DNA of 6,427 nucleotides from an uncultured Lachnospiraceae bacterium. Its GTDB lineage: Bacteria > Bacillota > Clostridia > Lachnospirales > Lachnospiraceae. The stretch's first letter is position 1. Every line of letters starts with the position of its first letter. The position numbers were made by a program, and so were the translations under genes. Of this stretch, positions 1-6,427 are shown piece after piece. The notes beneath the pieces are model-generated. The model ran no database searches, was not told where the DNA came from, and worked only from the letters and a program-made list of their open reading frames with translations. Where the stretch lies: contig CAJUCK010000009.1 in NCBI GenBank assembly GCA_910585395.1, forward strand, positions 13,412 through 19,838, given 5' to 3'.

Positions 1-1252
1 GGCCAACCATTTAATTACCTATCATTATCTGCAGGATACCTCTTCCGAAGTGATCAACGCCGAGCTGGACCAGTTGTCCAGTCTTTATGACGGGCGTGTC
101 CTGGTAATCAATAATGATCTTAGGATTGTAAAGGACACATATGGGATCAGTGAGAACAAGACGATTATTTCAGAGGAAGTGGTAAAGAGTTTTCAGGGAG
201 AGGAAATTAATAAATATGACGCTTTTAACCGGTATATTGAACTTGCCTTTCCCCTGAAAAGCAAAGAATCCCGGGAGGCTCTGGGCGTAATGCTGGTCAG
301 TGTGTCTACAGACAGTATTATGATGAATTATGATTATCTGAAGAAAAATGCACAGGTGATTGAGATGGCAAGTGCAGTGATTATTCTGGCGCTTGCATTG
401 TTCTGGTCCAGGCATCTGGTCCAGCCTTTCCGCAAACTCACCAAATCCCTGGAAGAGGTTCAGACCGAGGATGAAGAAGGCGAACTGATGATTTCAGACT
501 ATACAGAGACAGAAGCCATTTCAGACGCTTTCAATGAAATGCTTGGAAGAATGCGGGTGATTGACGAATCCAGACAGGAGTTTGTGTCAAATGTGTCTCA
601 TGAACTAAAGACGCCTTTGACTTCCATGAAGGTGCTTGCAGATTCTCTGCTGGATCAGGAAGATGTTCCAGCAGAACTTTATAAGGAATTTATGAGTGAC
701 ATTGCAGAAGAAATTGAGCGGGAAAAGAAGATTATCAATGATCTGCTCTCTCTGGTGAAAATGGATAAATCAGCAGGAAGCCTGAATATTTCTGTAGTCA
801 ATGTAAATGAAATGCTGGAACTGATTATGAAACGTGTCAAGCCCATTGCAGAGAAGCAGAATATTGAACTGGTTCTTGAAAGTTTTCGGCCTGTCAGTGC
901 GGAGATTGACGAGGTGAAGCTGTCTCTTGCGCTGACGAATCTGGTGGAAAACGCCATTAAGTACAACAAAGAAGAGGGATGGGTGCATGTATCATTAAAT
1001 GCGGACCATAAATTTTTCTTTGTCCGTGTGGAAGATTCGGGGATTGGTATTCCAGAAGAGGCTTTGGAACATATTTATGAGAGATTTTTCCGTGCAGATA
1101 AATCACATTCCAGAGAGATCGGAGGAACCGGACTGGGACTTGCAATTACAAGAAATGCGGTGCTGATGCACCGGGGAGCAATCAAGGCACACAGTAAGGA
1201 AGGAGAAGGAACGATTTTTACTGTTCGGATTCCGCTCACTTATATTGCTTAG
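1..1252 (+). CDS. Sensor histidine kinase, HAMP-HisKA-HATPase, 5'-truncated by window
   Basis: The reading frame is open from the window edge (first whole codon at base 2), so the gene starts upstream; the GTG at 50 is not the real start. Residues are counted from that GTG. Residues 1-100 are the end of an extracytoplasmic sensor domain, with a GRVLVIN / RIVKDTYG pattern typical of Cache/PDC-like folds. A membrane helix (about 103-119) is followed by a HAMP linker with the usual proline (P126). The HisKA H-box SHELKTPL has the phosphorylated His at 184 (bases 599-601). The ATPase domain shows the N-box (E300, N301), the G1 box DSGIG at 329-333, an F-box YERFF, and the G2 box GGTGLGL at 358-364. 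All key catalytic residues are present and no cytoplasmic PAS domain is visible between HAMP and HisKA. By family it autophosphorylates and passes phosphate to a response regulator, expected just upstream but not seen. It resembles PhoR/WalK-type kinases; the signal is unknown. It is followed after 12 nt by the GerMN lipoprotein. Confidence 0.95.
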   Translation, partial: ANHLITYHYLQDTSSEVINAELDQLSSLYDGRVLVINNDLRIVKDTYGISENKTIISEEVVKSFQGEEINKYDAFNRYIELAFPLKSKESREALGVMLVSVSTDSIMMNYDYLKKNAQVIEMASAVIILALALFWSRHLVQPFRKLTKSLEEVQTEDEEGELMISDYTETEAISDAFNEMLGRMRVIDESRQEFVSNVSHELKTPLTSMKVLADSLLDQEDVPAELYKEFMSDIAEEIEREKKIINDLLSLVKMDKSAGSLNISVVNVNEMLELIMKRVKPIAEKQNIELVLESFRPVSAEIDEVKLSLALTNLVENAIKYNKEEGWVHVSLNADHKFFFVRVEDSGIGIPEEALEHIYERFFRADKSHSREIGGTGLGLAITRNAVLMHRGAIKAHSKEGEGTIFTVRIPLTYIA

Positions 1253-1264
1253 GAAGGGATTTGC

Positions 1265-2221
1265 ATGAAAATATGGAAACGGGCATTGCTTCCGCTGATG
1301 ATATTTCTCATGACAGCAGCTGGCTGCGGAAATTCTCAGGAAGAAGTGTCAGAATACAGTATTTACTATATAAATAAAGATAATACGAAAACAGTTGCCG
1401 TAGGATATGAACCGGAAAAAACAACTGCAGAAGAAATGATTGAGGAATTTTTGGACAAGCTGTTTCAGGACACAGACGTTGTGGATTACCGCAGACCGGC
1501 TCCAAAGGGAGTGGAGCTGGAATCATGGGTATTGAAAGAAGATCAGTTATCACTTTATTTCAGCAGTGCATATGTGGAAATGGGTAATGTTGAAGAGGTA
1601 CTCTGCCGTGCTGCCATTGTGAGGACATTGGTACAGGTGAAAGGTGTGGAATGTATCTCTTTCTATGTAGGAGACGCTCCGTTAGTGGATTCAGAGGGAA
1701 CTCCGGTGGGGCTTATGACGGCAGAGAGTTTTATTGAGAAACCAGGTGAACAGATTAATACCATTCAGGATGCAAGCATTACCCTGTATTTTTCTAATGA
1801 GGCCGGGAATGGTCTCGTGAAGGAGGTGCAGGAGGTTCATTACAGCAGCAATATTTCGATGGAAAAGCTGGTAATGGAACAGCTTTTAAAAGGACCTAAA
1901 GGGAAAAAAGGACGGGCAGCTATTCCGGATGGGACGAAACTGGTAGGTGTATCTGTGCTGGATGGAGTTTGTTTCGTTAATCTCAGCGAAGGATTTCTGA
2001 ATCAGAATTATGAAATTGCAGAGCCAGTGGTGATCTATTCTATTACCAATTCACTGGCAGAGTTAAAGGACATCAATAAGGTGCAGATTGCAGTCAATGG
2101 AGACAGTAATATGGTTTATCGGGAAAAAATGAATTTAAGCGATATGTACGAACGGAATCTGGATTATTTGGACAGCAGTGCGGAGGCAAAGGATAATCTG
2201 GAAGAGAAAAAGAACAAATAG
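1265..2221 (+). CDS. Lipoprotein with two tandem GerMN domains
   Basis: The 318-residue protein starts with a lipoprotein signal peptide: basic KIWKR, a hydrophobic stretch, then TAAGC with the lipid-anchored cysteine at 21. It should sit on the outer face of the cytoplasmic membrane. Two GerMN-like (sporulation/germination, PF10646-type) modules follow. The first spans about 31-155; the second, about 172-290, is the clearer match, with LYFSNEAG, a helix EKLVMEQLLKGP, the AIPDGTKL turn, VCFVNLSEGF, and an end at VQIAVNGD. A charged tail (about 304-318) ends the protein. The ATG at 1265 is preceded by GGAAGGG at 1252-1258, overlapping the kinase stop codon. GerMN domains occur in Bacillus GerM and in actinobacterial LpqB, which works with the MtrB kinase. 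Placement directly after a kinase suggests a sensor accessory role (inference). A direct role in sporulation or peptidoglycan binding is the alternative. Confidence 0.88.
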   Translation: MKIWKRALLPLMIFLMTAAGCGNSQEEVSEYSIYYINKDNTKTVAVGYEPEKTTAEEMIEEFLDKLFQDTDVVDYRRPAPKGVELESWVLKEDQLSLYFSSAYVEMGNVEEVLCRAAIVRTLVQVKGVECISFYVGDAPLVDSEGTPVGLMTAESFIEKPGEQINTIQDASITLYFSNEAGNGLVKEVQEVHYSSNISMEKLVMEQLLKGPKGKKGRAAIPDGTKLVGVSVLDGVCFVNLSEGFLNQNYEIAEPVVIYSITNSLAELKDINKVQIAVNGDSNMVYREKMNLSDMYERNLDYLDSSAEAKDNLEEKKNK

Positions 2222-2225
2222 GAGG
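2220..2225 (+). promoter_or_regulatory. Ribosome binding site of comEC overlapping the upstream stop
   Basis: AGGAGG lies 5 nt before the ATG at 2231 and shares bases with the TAG stop (2219-2221) of the GerMN gene. Ribosomes ending the lipoprotein would release on top of this site, so coupled translation of the two genes is likely. It also fixes the comEC start. Confidence 0.85.
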
Positions 2226-2230
2226 AAAAA

Positions 2231-4606
2231 ATGATCAGACGGACAATTTGTTGTCTGTGTCTTTCTCTGGTGTTGGGACTTTTGTACGGAAGAGCCGGAC
2301 AGTTGTGGTGCGTTCTGGTGTTTTTACTGCTTCTGTGCCTTCTTGCAGCAGGAATTTTTCGGTTTGGGAAAGAAAGAGGAAAGGTGTTCCTGCTGCGTGC
2401 AGCCTGCTGTATGTGCCTCTTTTATGCAGGGACAATGGATATGCAGGCGCATCTGGCAGTGAGAAATACACTGGAAAGGAATTTGTCACAGGGACAAGAA
2501 CTTACCGTACAGGGGCAGATTTCCAGAAAAGAAGAAAAAAATCAACAGTTTATTTACTATCTTACAGACACCCAGGTTGTTTCAAGGGGTGCGGTTTATC
2601 CCAGCTATGGGATTCTGATTTACAGTTCTGAGGGACAGTATCATCCAGGTAATGTATTAAGAGTTCTGGGACGGTATGAGTCCTTTCAAATATCCCGCAA
2701 TGAAGGGAATTTCAATGAAAAGCAATATCAACAGAGCAGGAAAAGAGAATTTCGTGTTTTTGCAGATTCCATATTTTTGGTGTCAGCGAAAGAAAACAGA
2801 TATCTTATATTTCTCAAGAAGATTCAGCAGAAAATGCGAAAAGTTTTTGTGGATTCCATGGAAGCAGAAGATGCAGGAGTGATGGCCAGCCTTGCATTAG
2901 GAGACAAATCCTTGATGGATGAGGAAATGAAGCGATTGTATCAGAGGGCGGGAATTTCTCATATTCTTGCCATTTCGGGGCTGCATGTGTCCCTCCTTGG
3001 CATGGGGCTGTTTCGGCTTTTGAGAATGGTGGGCTGTTCTCAGAAACTAGGTGCATTTCTTGCCGTATTATCAGTTGCAAGTTTTGGATTTCTTTCTGGT
3101 ATGGAGGTTTCTACCGTGCGCGCCCTGAGCATGTTTGTGATCTTGATGCTGGCTCAGGTTTTAGGTTACAGTTATGATTCTTTAACAGCTCTTTCTCTGA
3201 CAGCGATGATTCAGCTCTGGCAAAATCCCTTTCTGCTGGAATATGCAGGATTTCTTTTTTCTTATGGCGCAGTATTGGGTATAAGCCTGGTGTATAAGAT
3301 TTTTCAGAACGCCAGAAAGGAAGACGGTGAAAAGAGAAGAAATGGTTTTGGTATTTTGGGGAAAGCAGCATGCAAAGTCAGGGACACCATATTTGTAAGT
3401 CTGTGTATTCAGCTGACGGTTCTGCCGCTGTCACTCTGCTTTTATTATGAAATATCCTGCTATAGTATGTTTGTAAATGGCTGTATTCTGCCATTTCTTG
3501 GAATTCTTTTGTTTCTCGGTGTTCTAGGAGGCGTTTTAGGAAGTTTTGTTCCTCTCTGGGGAAGTGTGATACTAGAACCGGCAGGCTGGATTCTGGGGAT
3601 GAACCAGGAAATATGCCAGGCGTTTCTAAAGCTTCCGGCAGCGGAATACATTACTGGAAAGCCTGAACTGTGGCTGATGGCAGTTTATTATGGAGGATTG
3701 GCGGTTTTTCTGTATTTGATTTGGCGGAGGAAAGAAAGACGATGGTGTATAGGAATTGGGATTGGACTGACATGCCTTATATTTATCCGCAGCCAGCCGC
3801 ATTTTGAAATCAATGTGCTGGATGTGGGGCAGGGAGACGGAAGCCTCATACAGACAGAATCGGGAGAACATTTTTTTGTGGACGGAGGCAGCAGTGATGT
3901 GAAAAAGCTCGGCCAGTACCGGATTCTGCCCTTTTTGAAATATCATGGAGTCCGCTCTATTCAAGGCTGGATTGTGAGTCATGCAGATTCTGATCATATC
4001 AGCGGCTTAAAAGAGGTCCTGCAGCAGGGATATCCAGTGAAATATCTTATATTGGCAGAAGGCATGGTGAAAGACCAGGCAATGGATGAGCTGCGCAAGC
4101 TTGCCAAAAAAGCGGGCTGTCAGATTCTGTATGTAATGCCAGGAATGAAATTTGGGACAAGAGATACCGTATTTACAGTACTGGCTCCTGAATGCGGCGG
4201 GAATGTTTCGGAATACAGAGAAGCGGACAGGAATGCATTATCCCTTGCGTTTGTCTTAAAACACCGGAAATTTACCGGGATTTTTACGGGAGATATAGGG
4301 AGTGAACAGGAGCAGCAATTGCTGGAACTGGATTTCATGGAAAAATATGAAATTTCTTCTGTGGATTTCTATAAGGCGGCGCATCATGGATCAAATGGCT
4401 CTAACAGTCAGGAATTTTTAGAAAGAATGTCGCCTGCAATGAGCGTGATTTCTTGTGGGAAAAAGAACTCCTATGGACATCCGGGAACGGAAGCAATGAA
4501 GCGGATCGAAAAAGCGCAAAGCAGGATTTTCTGCACAATGAATCAAGGACAGATAAGGGTGACGTATGAGGGAGAGACTGTGCGGGTATGGACATATTTA
4601 CCCTAG
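2231..4606 (+). CDS. comEC: ComEC/Rec2 DNA-uptake channel protein with MBL domain
   Basis: The 791-residue integral membrane protein matches the usual full ComEC length. Hydrophobic helices occupy about 5-67. A soluble DUF4131/OB-fold-like region (about 80-190) follows, with the family's G-N-F-N...Y pattern after an RNEG turn. The Competence domain (about 215-500) carries the hallmark ISHILAISGLHVS (I242 to S254) and GMEVSTVRA, with many membrane segments. The C-terminal metallo-beta-lactamase-like domain (about 523-765) starts at NVLDVGQGDGSLIQT and has the metal motif HADSDH (H584, D586, D588, H589), TGD (D688), HHGS (H718, H719) and YGHPG (H750). By family it carries single-stranded DNA across the cytoplasmic membrane during transformation, and the MBL domain is proposed to degrade the non-transported strand. 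No frameshift or missing motif was seen, so it looks functional. No other competence gene is in the window. The gene follows the GerMN gene by 9 nt and probably shares its mRNA. The N-terminus is unusually cysteine-rich. Confidence 0.96.
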   Translation: MIRRTICCLCLSLVLGLLYGRAGQLWCVLVFLLLLCLLAAGIFRFGKERGKVFLLRAACCMCLFYAGTMDMQAHLAVRNTLERNLSQGQELTVQGQISRKEEKNQQFIYYLTDTQVVSRGAVYPSYGILIYSSEGQYHPGNVLRVLGRYESFQISRNEGNFNEKQYQQSRKREFRVFADSIFLVSAKENRYLIFLKKIQQKMRKVFVDSMEAEDAGVMASLALGDKSLMDEEMKRLYQRAGISHILAISGLHVSLLGMGLFRLLRMVGCSQKLGAFLAVLSVASFGFLSGMEVSTVRALSMFVILMLAQVLGYSYDSLTALSLTAMIQLWQNPFLLEYAGFLFSYGAVLGISLVYKIFQNARKEDGEKRRNGFGILGKAACKVRDTIFVSLCIQLTVLPLSLCFYYEISCYSMFVNGCILPFLGILLFLGVLGGVLGSFVPLWGSVILEPAGWILGMNQEICQAFLKLPAAEYITGKPELWLMAVYYGGLAVFLYLIWRRKERRWCIGIGIGLTCLIFIRSQPHFEINVLDVGQGDGSLIQTESGEHFFVDGGSSDVKKLGQYRILPFLKYHGVRSIQGWIVSHADSDHISGLKEVLQQGYPVKYLILAEGMVKDQAMDELRKLAKKAGCQILYVMPGMKFGTRDTVFTVLAPECGGNVSEYREADRNALSLAFVLKHRKFTGIFTGDIGSEQEQQLLELDFMEKYEISSVDFYKAAHHGSNGSNSQEFLERMSPAMSVISCGKKNSYGHPGTEAMKRIEKAQSRIFCTMNQGQIRVTYEGETVRVWTYLP

Positions 4607-4618
4607 ATAGTGTATGAT
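4589..4618 (+). promoter_or_regulatory. Putative sigma-A promoter for holA
   Basis: The -35 box TGGACA (4589-4594) and the -10 box TATGAT (4613-4618) each match consensus in five of six bases, with an 18-nt spacer. The -35 lies inside the last codons of comEC and the -10 just after its stop. Transcription would start near 4625, giving a leader of roughly 33 nt before holA. This is prediction by eye only. Confidence 0.5.
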
Positions 4619-4643
4619 AGAAAAAATATGGGCTGACCAGAAA

Positions 4644-4648
4644 AGGAG
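4644..4648 (+). promoter_or_regulatory. Ribosome binding site deciding the holA start
   Basis: AGGAG lies 9 nt before the ATG at 4658. A nearer ATG at 4653 is out of frame and reaches a TGA after one further codon (4659-4661), so it would give only a dipeptide. The 4658 start is therefore preferred. Confidence 0.75.
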
Positions 4649-4657
4649 AAGTATGCA

Positions 4658-5635
4658 ATGAAGAGCATCCAGGAAGATATTGAAACAGGAATTTTTCGTC
4701 CAGTATATCTGCTGTATGGAGAAGAAACTTATTTGAAGCGGCAGTACAGACAGAAGCTGCGCAGGGCTTTGGCGGCAGAAGGTGATACCATGAATGTAAC
4801 CTTGTTCCAGGGAAAAAGTATCAATGCCGGCCAGATTATTGACTTGGCGGAGACGCTCCCTTTTTTTGCAGACCGCAGGCTGATTCTTATTGAAGACAGC
4901 GGTGTTTTTAAGACTTCCTGTGAAGAGCTTGCTGACTATATGAAGCAGATTGCCCAGACAGCCTGTTTTGTATTTGTGGAGGAAGAAGTAGATAAGCGCA
5001 GTAAAATGTACAAAGCCGTGAAGAAAGCAGGGCGGGCAGTAGAATTCGTTCGCCAGACAGAGCAGGTTTTGACACGCTGGATTTTGTCCAAAATGAGACG
5101 GGAAAATAAGAAAATTACGCAGGCAGTTATGCAGCTGTTTCTGGAAAAAACAGGAAATGATATGGAGAATATTGACAGAGAACTAGAAAAGCTGTTCTGC
5201 TATACTTTAGGACGGGAAGTAATTACAGCAGAAGACGTGGAGGCAGTCTGCGTGGCACAGACTACTGGGAAAATTTTTGAAATGGTAAATAAAATTGCTG
5301 AGAAACAGCAGAAACAGGCATTGGATTTATATTATGACCTGCTTGCCATGAAAGAACCGCCTATGCGGATTTTGTTTTTAATCGCACGCCAGTTTAAGAT
5401 TCTGCAGTTGGTAAAAGATTTGAGAAAGCAGGGGTATGATAACAGATTTATTGCATCCAAAGCGGGGATTCCGGAATTTGCGGTCAGGAAAAACATTTCC
5501 CAGGCAGGCGGTTTTTCCACGGAACAGCTTAAAAAAGCGCTGGAGGATTGCGTGCAGACAGAGGAAGATGTAAAGACTGGAAATCTCAATGACCGGATGG
5601 CGGTGGAGCTGTTGATTGTGAAATATAGCAGTTAG
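4658..5635 (+). CDS. holA: DNA polymerase III subunit delta (clamp loader)
   Basis: The 325-residue protein has the usual HolA length. It opens the sliding-clamp ring as part of the cytoplasmic clamp loader, together with delta' and the tau/gamma subunits. The N-terminal degenerate AAA+ domain begins with VYLLYGEETYLKRQY (about 16-30), the typical HolA opening; the family lacks a working Walker A, and none is seen. LPFFADRRLILIED follows as the next core strand. The middle helical region includes NDMENIDRELEKL. The C-terminal collar holds MRILFLIARQFKIL and the conserved closing pattern ED-VKTGNLNDRMAVELLI. Position directly after comEC is a common Clostridia and Bacilli order. It could be read through from the kinase operon, but a promoter candidate at 4589-4618 suggests separate supply, as expected for an essential gene. 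Confidence 0.95.
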   Translation: MKSIQEDIETGIFRPVYLLYGEETYLKRQYRQKLRRALAAEGDTMNVTLFQGKSINAGQIIDLAETLPFFADRRLILIEDSGVFKTSCEELADYMKQIAQTACFVFVEEEVDKRSKMYKAVKKAGRAVEFVRQTEQVLTRWILSKMRRENKKITQAVMQLFLEKTGNDMENIDRELEKLFCYTLGREVITAEDVEAVCVAQTTGKIFEMVNKIAEKQQKQALDLYYDLLAMKEPPMRILFLIARQFKILQLVKDLRKQGYDNRFIASKAGIPEFAVRKNISQAGGFSTEQLKKALEDCVQTEEDVKTGNLNDRMAVELLIVKYSS

Positions 5636-5702
5636 ACAGAGTGATCCCCAAATATAAGTACTTTTCTCAGATAATAACCAACGGATGAAATCAAGGTCTC
5701 CA

Positions 5703-5732
5703 TAGACAACCTGAAAGTATTTATGATAAAAT
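5703..5732 (+). promoter_or_regulatory. Putative lepA promoter with extended -10
   Basis: The -35-like TAGACA (5703-5708) is followed after 18 nt by TAAAAT (5727-5732). The -10 is preceded by TGA (5724-5726), matching the extended -10 TGn motif. An overlapping alternative -10, TATGAT at 5722-5727, has poorer spacing. Transcription would begin near 5739, leaving about 25 nt to the ATG. Confidence 0.55.
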
Positions 5733-5752
5733 AGAACAAATATCAAGAATCT

Positions 5753-5757
5753 GGAGG
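5753..5757 (+). promoter_or_regulatory. Ribosome binding site of lepA
   Basis: GGAGG sits 6 nt before the ATG at 5764, a standard spacing, and supports this start. The resulting N-terminus puts the first GTPase motif at residue 16, as is usual for EF4. Confidence 0.8.
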
Positions 5758-5763
5758 AACAGT

Positions 5764-6427
5764 ATGTCAGTAATCGACCAAAATAAAATCAGAAATTTTT
5801 GTATCATTGCACATATAGATCATGGAAAGTCCACTCTGGCAGACCGCATCATTGAGAAGACAGGTCTTCTTACCAGCCGGGAGATGCAGGCGCAGGTGCT
5901 GGACAATATGGAACTGGAACGGGAACGGGGCATTACCATTAAGGCACAGACCGTCCGTATCGTATACAAAGCCAAAGATGGAGAGGAATATATTTTTAAC
6001 CTGATAGATACGCCAGGACATGTAGACTTTAATTATGAGGTGTCCAGAAGCCTTGCGGCGTGTGATGGGGCAATTCTCGTGGTGGATGCAGCACAGGGGA
6101 TAGAGGCACAGACCCTGGCAAATGTATACCTGGCCCTGGATCATGATTTGGATGTGCTTCCGGTCATCAATAAAATCGATCTGCCCAGTGCAGAGCCAGA
6201 GCGGGTGATTGAGGAAATCGAAGATGTGATCGGGCTGGAGGCGCAGGGTGCTCCGCAGATTTCAGCCAAAACTGGATTGAATATTGAAGAAGTATTAGAA
6301 CAGATTGTAGAAAAGATTCCATCCCCTGCAGGGAGCCCTGACAATCCGTTGAAAGCTTTGATTTTTGATTCCCTGTATGATTCTTATAAAGGAGTGATTG
6401 TGTTCTGCCGGATAAAAGAAGGAAAGG
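5764..6427 (+). CDS. lepA: Elongation factor 4 (LepA), 3'-truncated by window
   Basis: The frame runs open to the window end: 221 codons plus one base, roughly the first third of a protein normally near 600 residues. The GTPase domain is complete: P-loop AHIDHGKST (16-24), the switch I region ELERERGITIKAQ (50-62), DTPGH (82-86), NKID (136-139) and SAK (167-169). The ERERGITIKAQT form, together with an N-terminus this close to the P-loop, separates LepA from EF-G, TypA and RF3. Domain II begins near ALIFDSLYDSYKG (about 198 onward). By family it is a ribosome-binding GTPase that affects translocation and initiation, useful under stress. It probably has its own promoter. It is complete as far as visible, with no odd residues. 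Confidence 0.97.
   Translation, partial: MSVIDQNKIRNFCIIAHIDHGKSTLADRIIEKTGLLTSREMQAQVLDNMELERERGITIKAQTVRIVYKAKDGEEYIFNLIDTPGHVDFNYEVSRSLAACDGAILVVDAAQGIEAQTLANVYLALDHDLDVLPVINKIDLPSAEPERVIEEIEDVIGLEAQGAPQISAKTGLNIEEVLEQIVEKIPSPAGSPDNPLKALIFDSLYDSYKGVIVFCRIKEGK

Larger units (their letters stand above)
5636..5763. other. Intergenic gap holA-lepA, no gene
   Basis: This 128-nt AT-rich gap is the longest non-coding stretch. No GC-rich stem followed by a T-run, that is, no convincing rho-independent terminator, was found after holA. It contains a short palindrome AAGTACTT (5656-5663), a 4-bp stem GTCT/AGAC with a CCAT loop (5696-5707), and a likely lepA promoter. It is too short to hold rpsT, which is often found next to holA in Firmicutes. 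Confidence 0.7.

Noticed and set aside
50..52. GTG as the start of the histidine kinase
   Set aside because: The frame is open upstream to the window edge, no ribosome binding site precedes it, and starting there would remove the first membrane helix and half of the sensor domain.
2248..2631. A + strand open frame of 127 codons overlapping the start of comEC
   Set aside because: It lies fully inside the comEC N-terminus in another frame, starts at a TTG with no ribosome binding site of its own, and its translation has no recognisable domain.
3626..3997. A - strand open frame of 123 codons
   Set aside because: It is antisense to the comEC junction with its MBL domain and has no recognisable content.
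5656..5670. AAGTACTT palindrome followed by TTTCTC, considered as a terminator after holA
   Set aside because: The eight-base palindrome has no loop and no GC-rich stem, and the T-run is short, so it would not form a stable intrinsic terminator.
5378..5746. A - strand open frame covering the end of holA and the holA-lepA gap, considered as a possible rpsT
   Set aside because: The translation lacks the lysine- and alanine-rich helical character of S20, and most of it is antisense to well-conserved holA.
5767..6144. A - strand open frame of 125 codons
   Set aside because: It is antisense to the conserved lepA GTPase domain and has no domain-like sequence.

Overview
The window reads as a contiguous piece of a Firmicutes (class Clostridia) chromosome, most likely of a Lachnospiraceae-type gut anaerobe. 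This rests on the moderate-to-low GC, strong AGGAGG-type ribosome binding sites, the protein sequences, and the gene order sensor kinase - GerMN lipoprotein - comEC - holA - lepA. Family or genus cannot be fixed without a search. All five genes lie on the + strand. Coding density is very high, and no mobile element, CRISPR array, tRNA or rRNA was seen.

Layout. Bases 1-1252 hold the 3' two-thirds or so of a membrane sensor histidine kinase; its N-terminus, and presumably its response regulator, lie upstream of the window. After 12 nt comes a lipoprotein with two tandem GerMN domains (1265-2221). After 9 nt comes a full-length ComEC/Rec2 DNA-uptake channel with an intact C-terminal metallo-beta-lactamase-like domain (2231-4606). 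The tight spacing, with ribosome binding sites overlapping the upstream stop codons, suggests these three form one translationally linked operon. A 51-nt gap leads to holA, the DNA polymerase III clamp-loader delta subunit (4658-5635). Good sigma-A-like -35/-10 boxes at the very end of comEC suggest holA also has its own promoter. A 128-nt gap with a likely extended -10 promoter precedes lepA (elongation factor 4), which is cut by the window end at 6427.

How the genes may work together. The kinase plus secreted-side GerMN lipoprotein recalls the actinobacterial MtrAB-LpqB arrangement, where a GerMN-containing lipoprotein modulates a sensor kinase from outside the membrane. That parallel is inference, but it is the most interesting feature here, because the downstream gene is the DNA-uptake channel. 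holA and lepA are housekeeping genes for replication and translation. The genes rpsT, gpr and spoIIP, which often sit between holA and lepA in Clostridia, are absent. Nothing in the window is clearly a new system; the best lead is the kinase/GerMN/ComEC unit.
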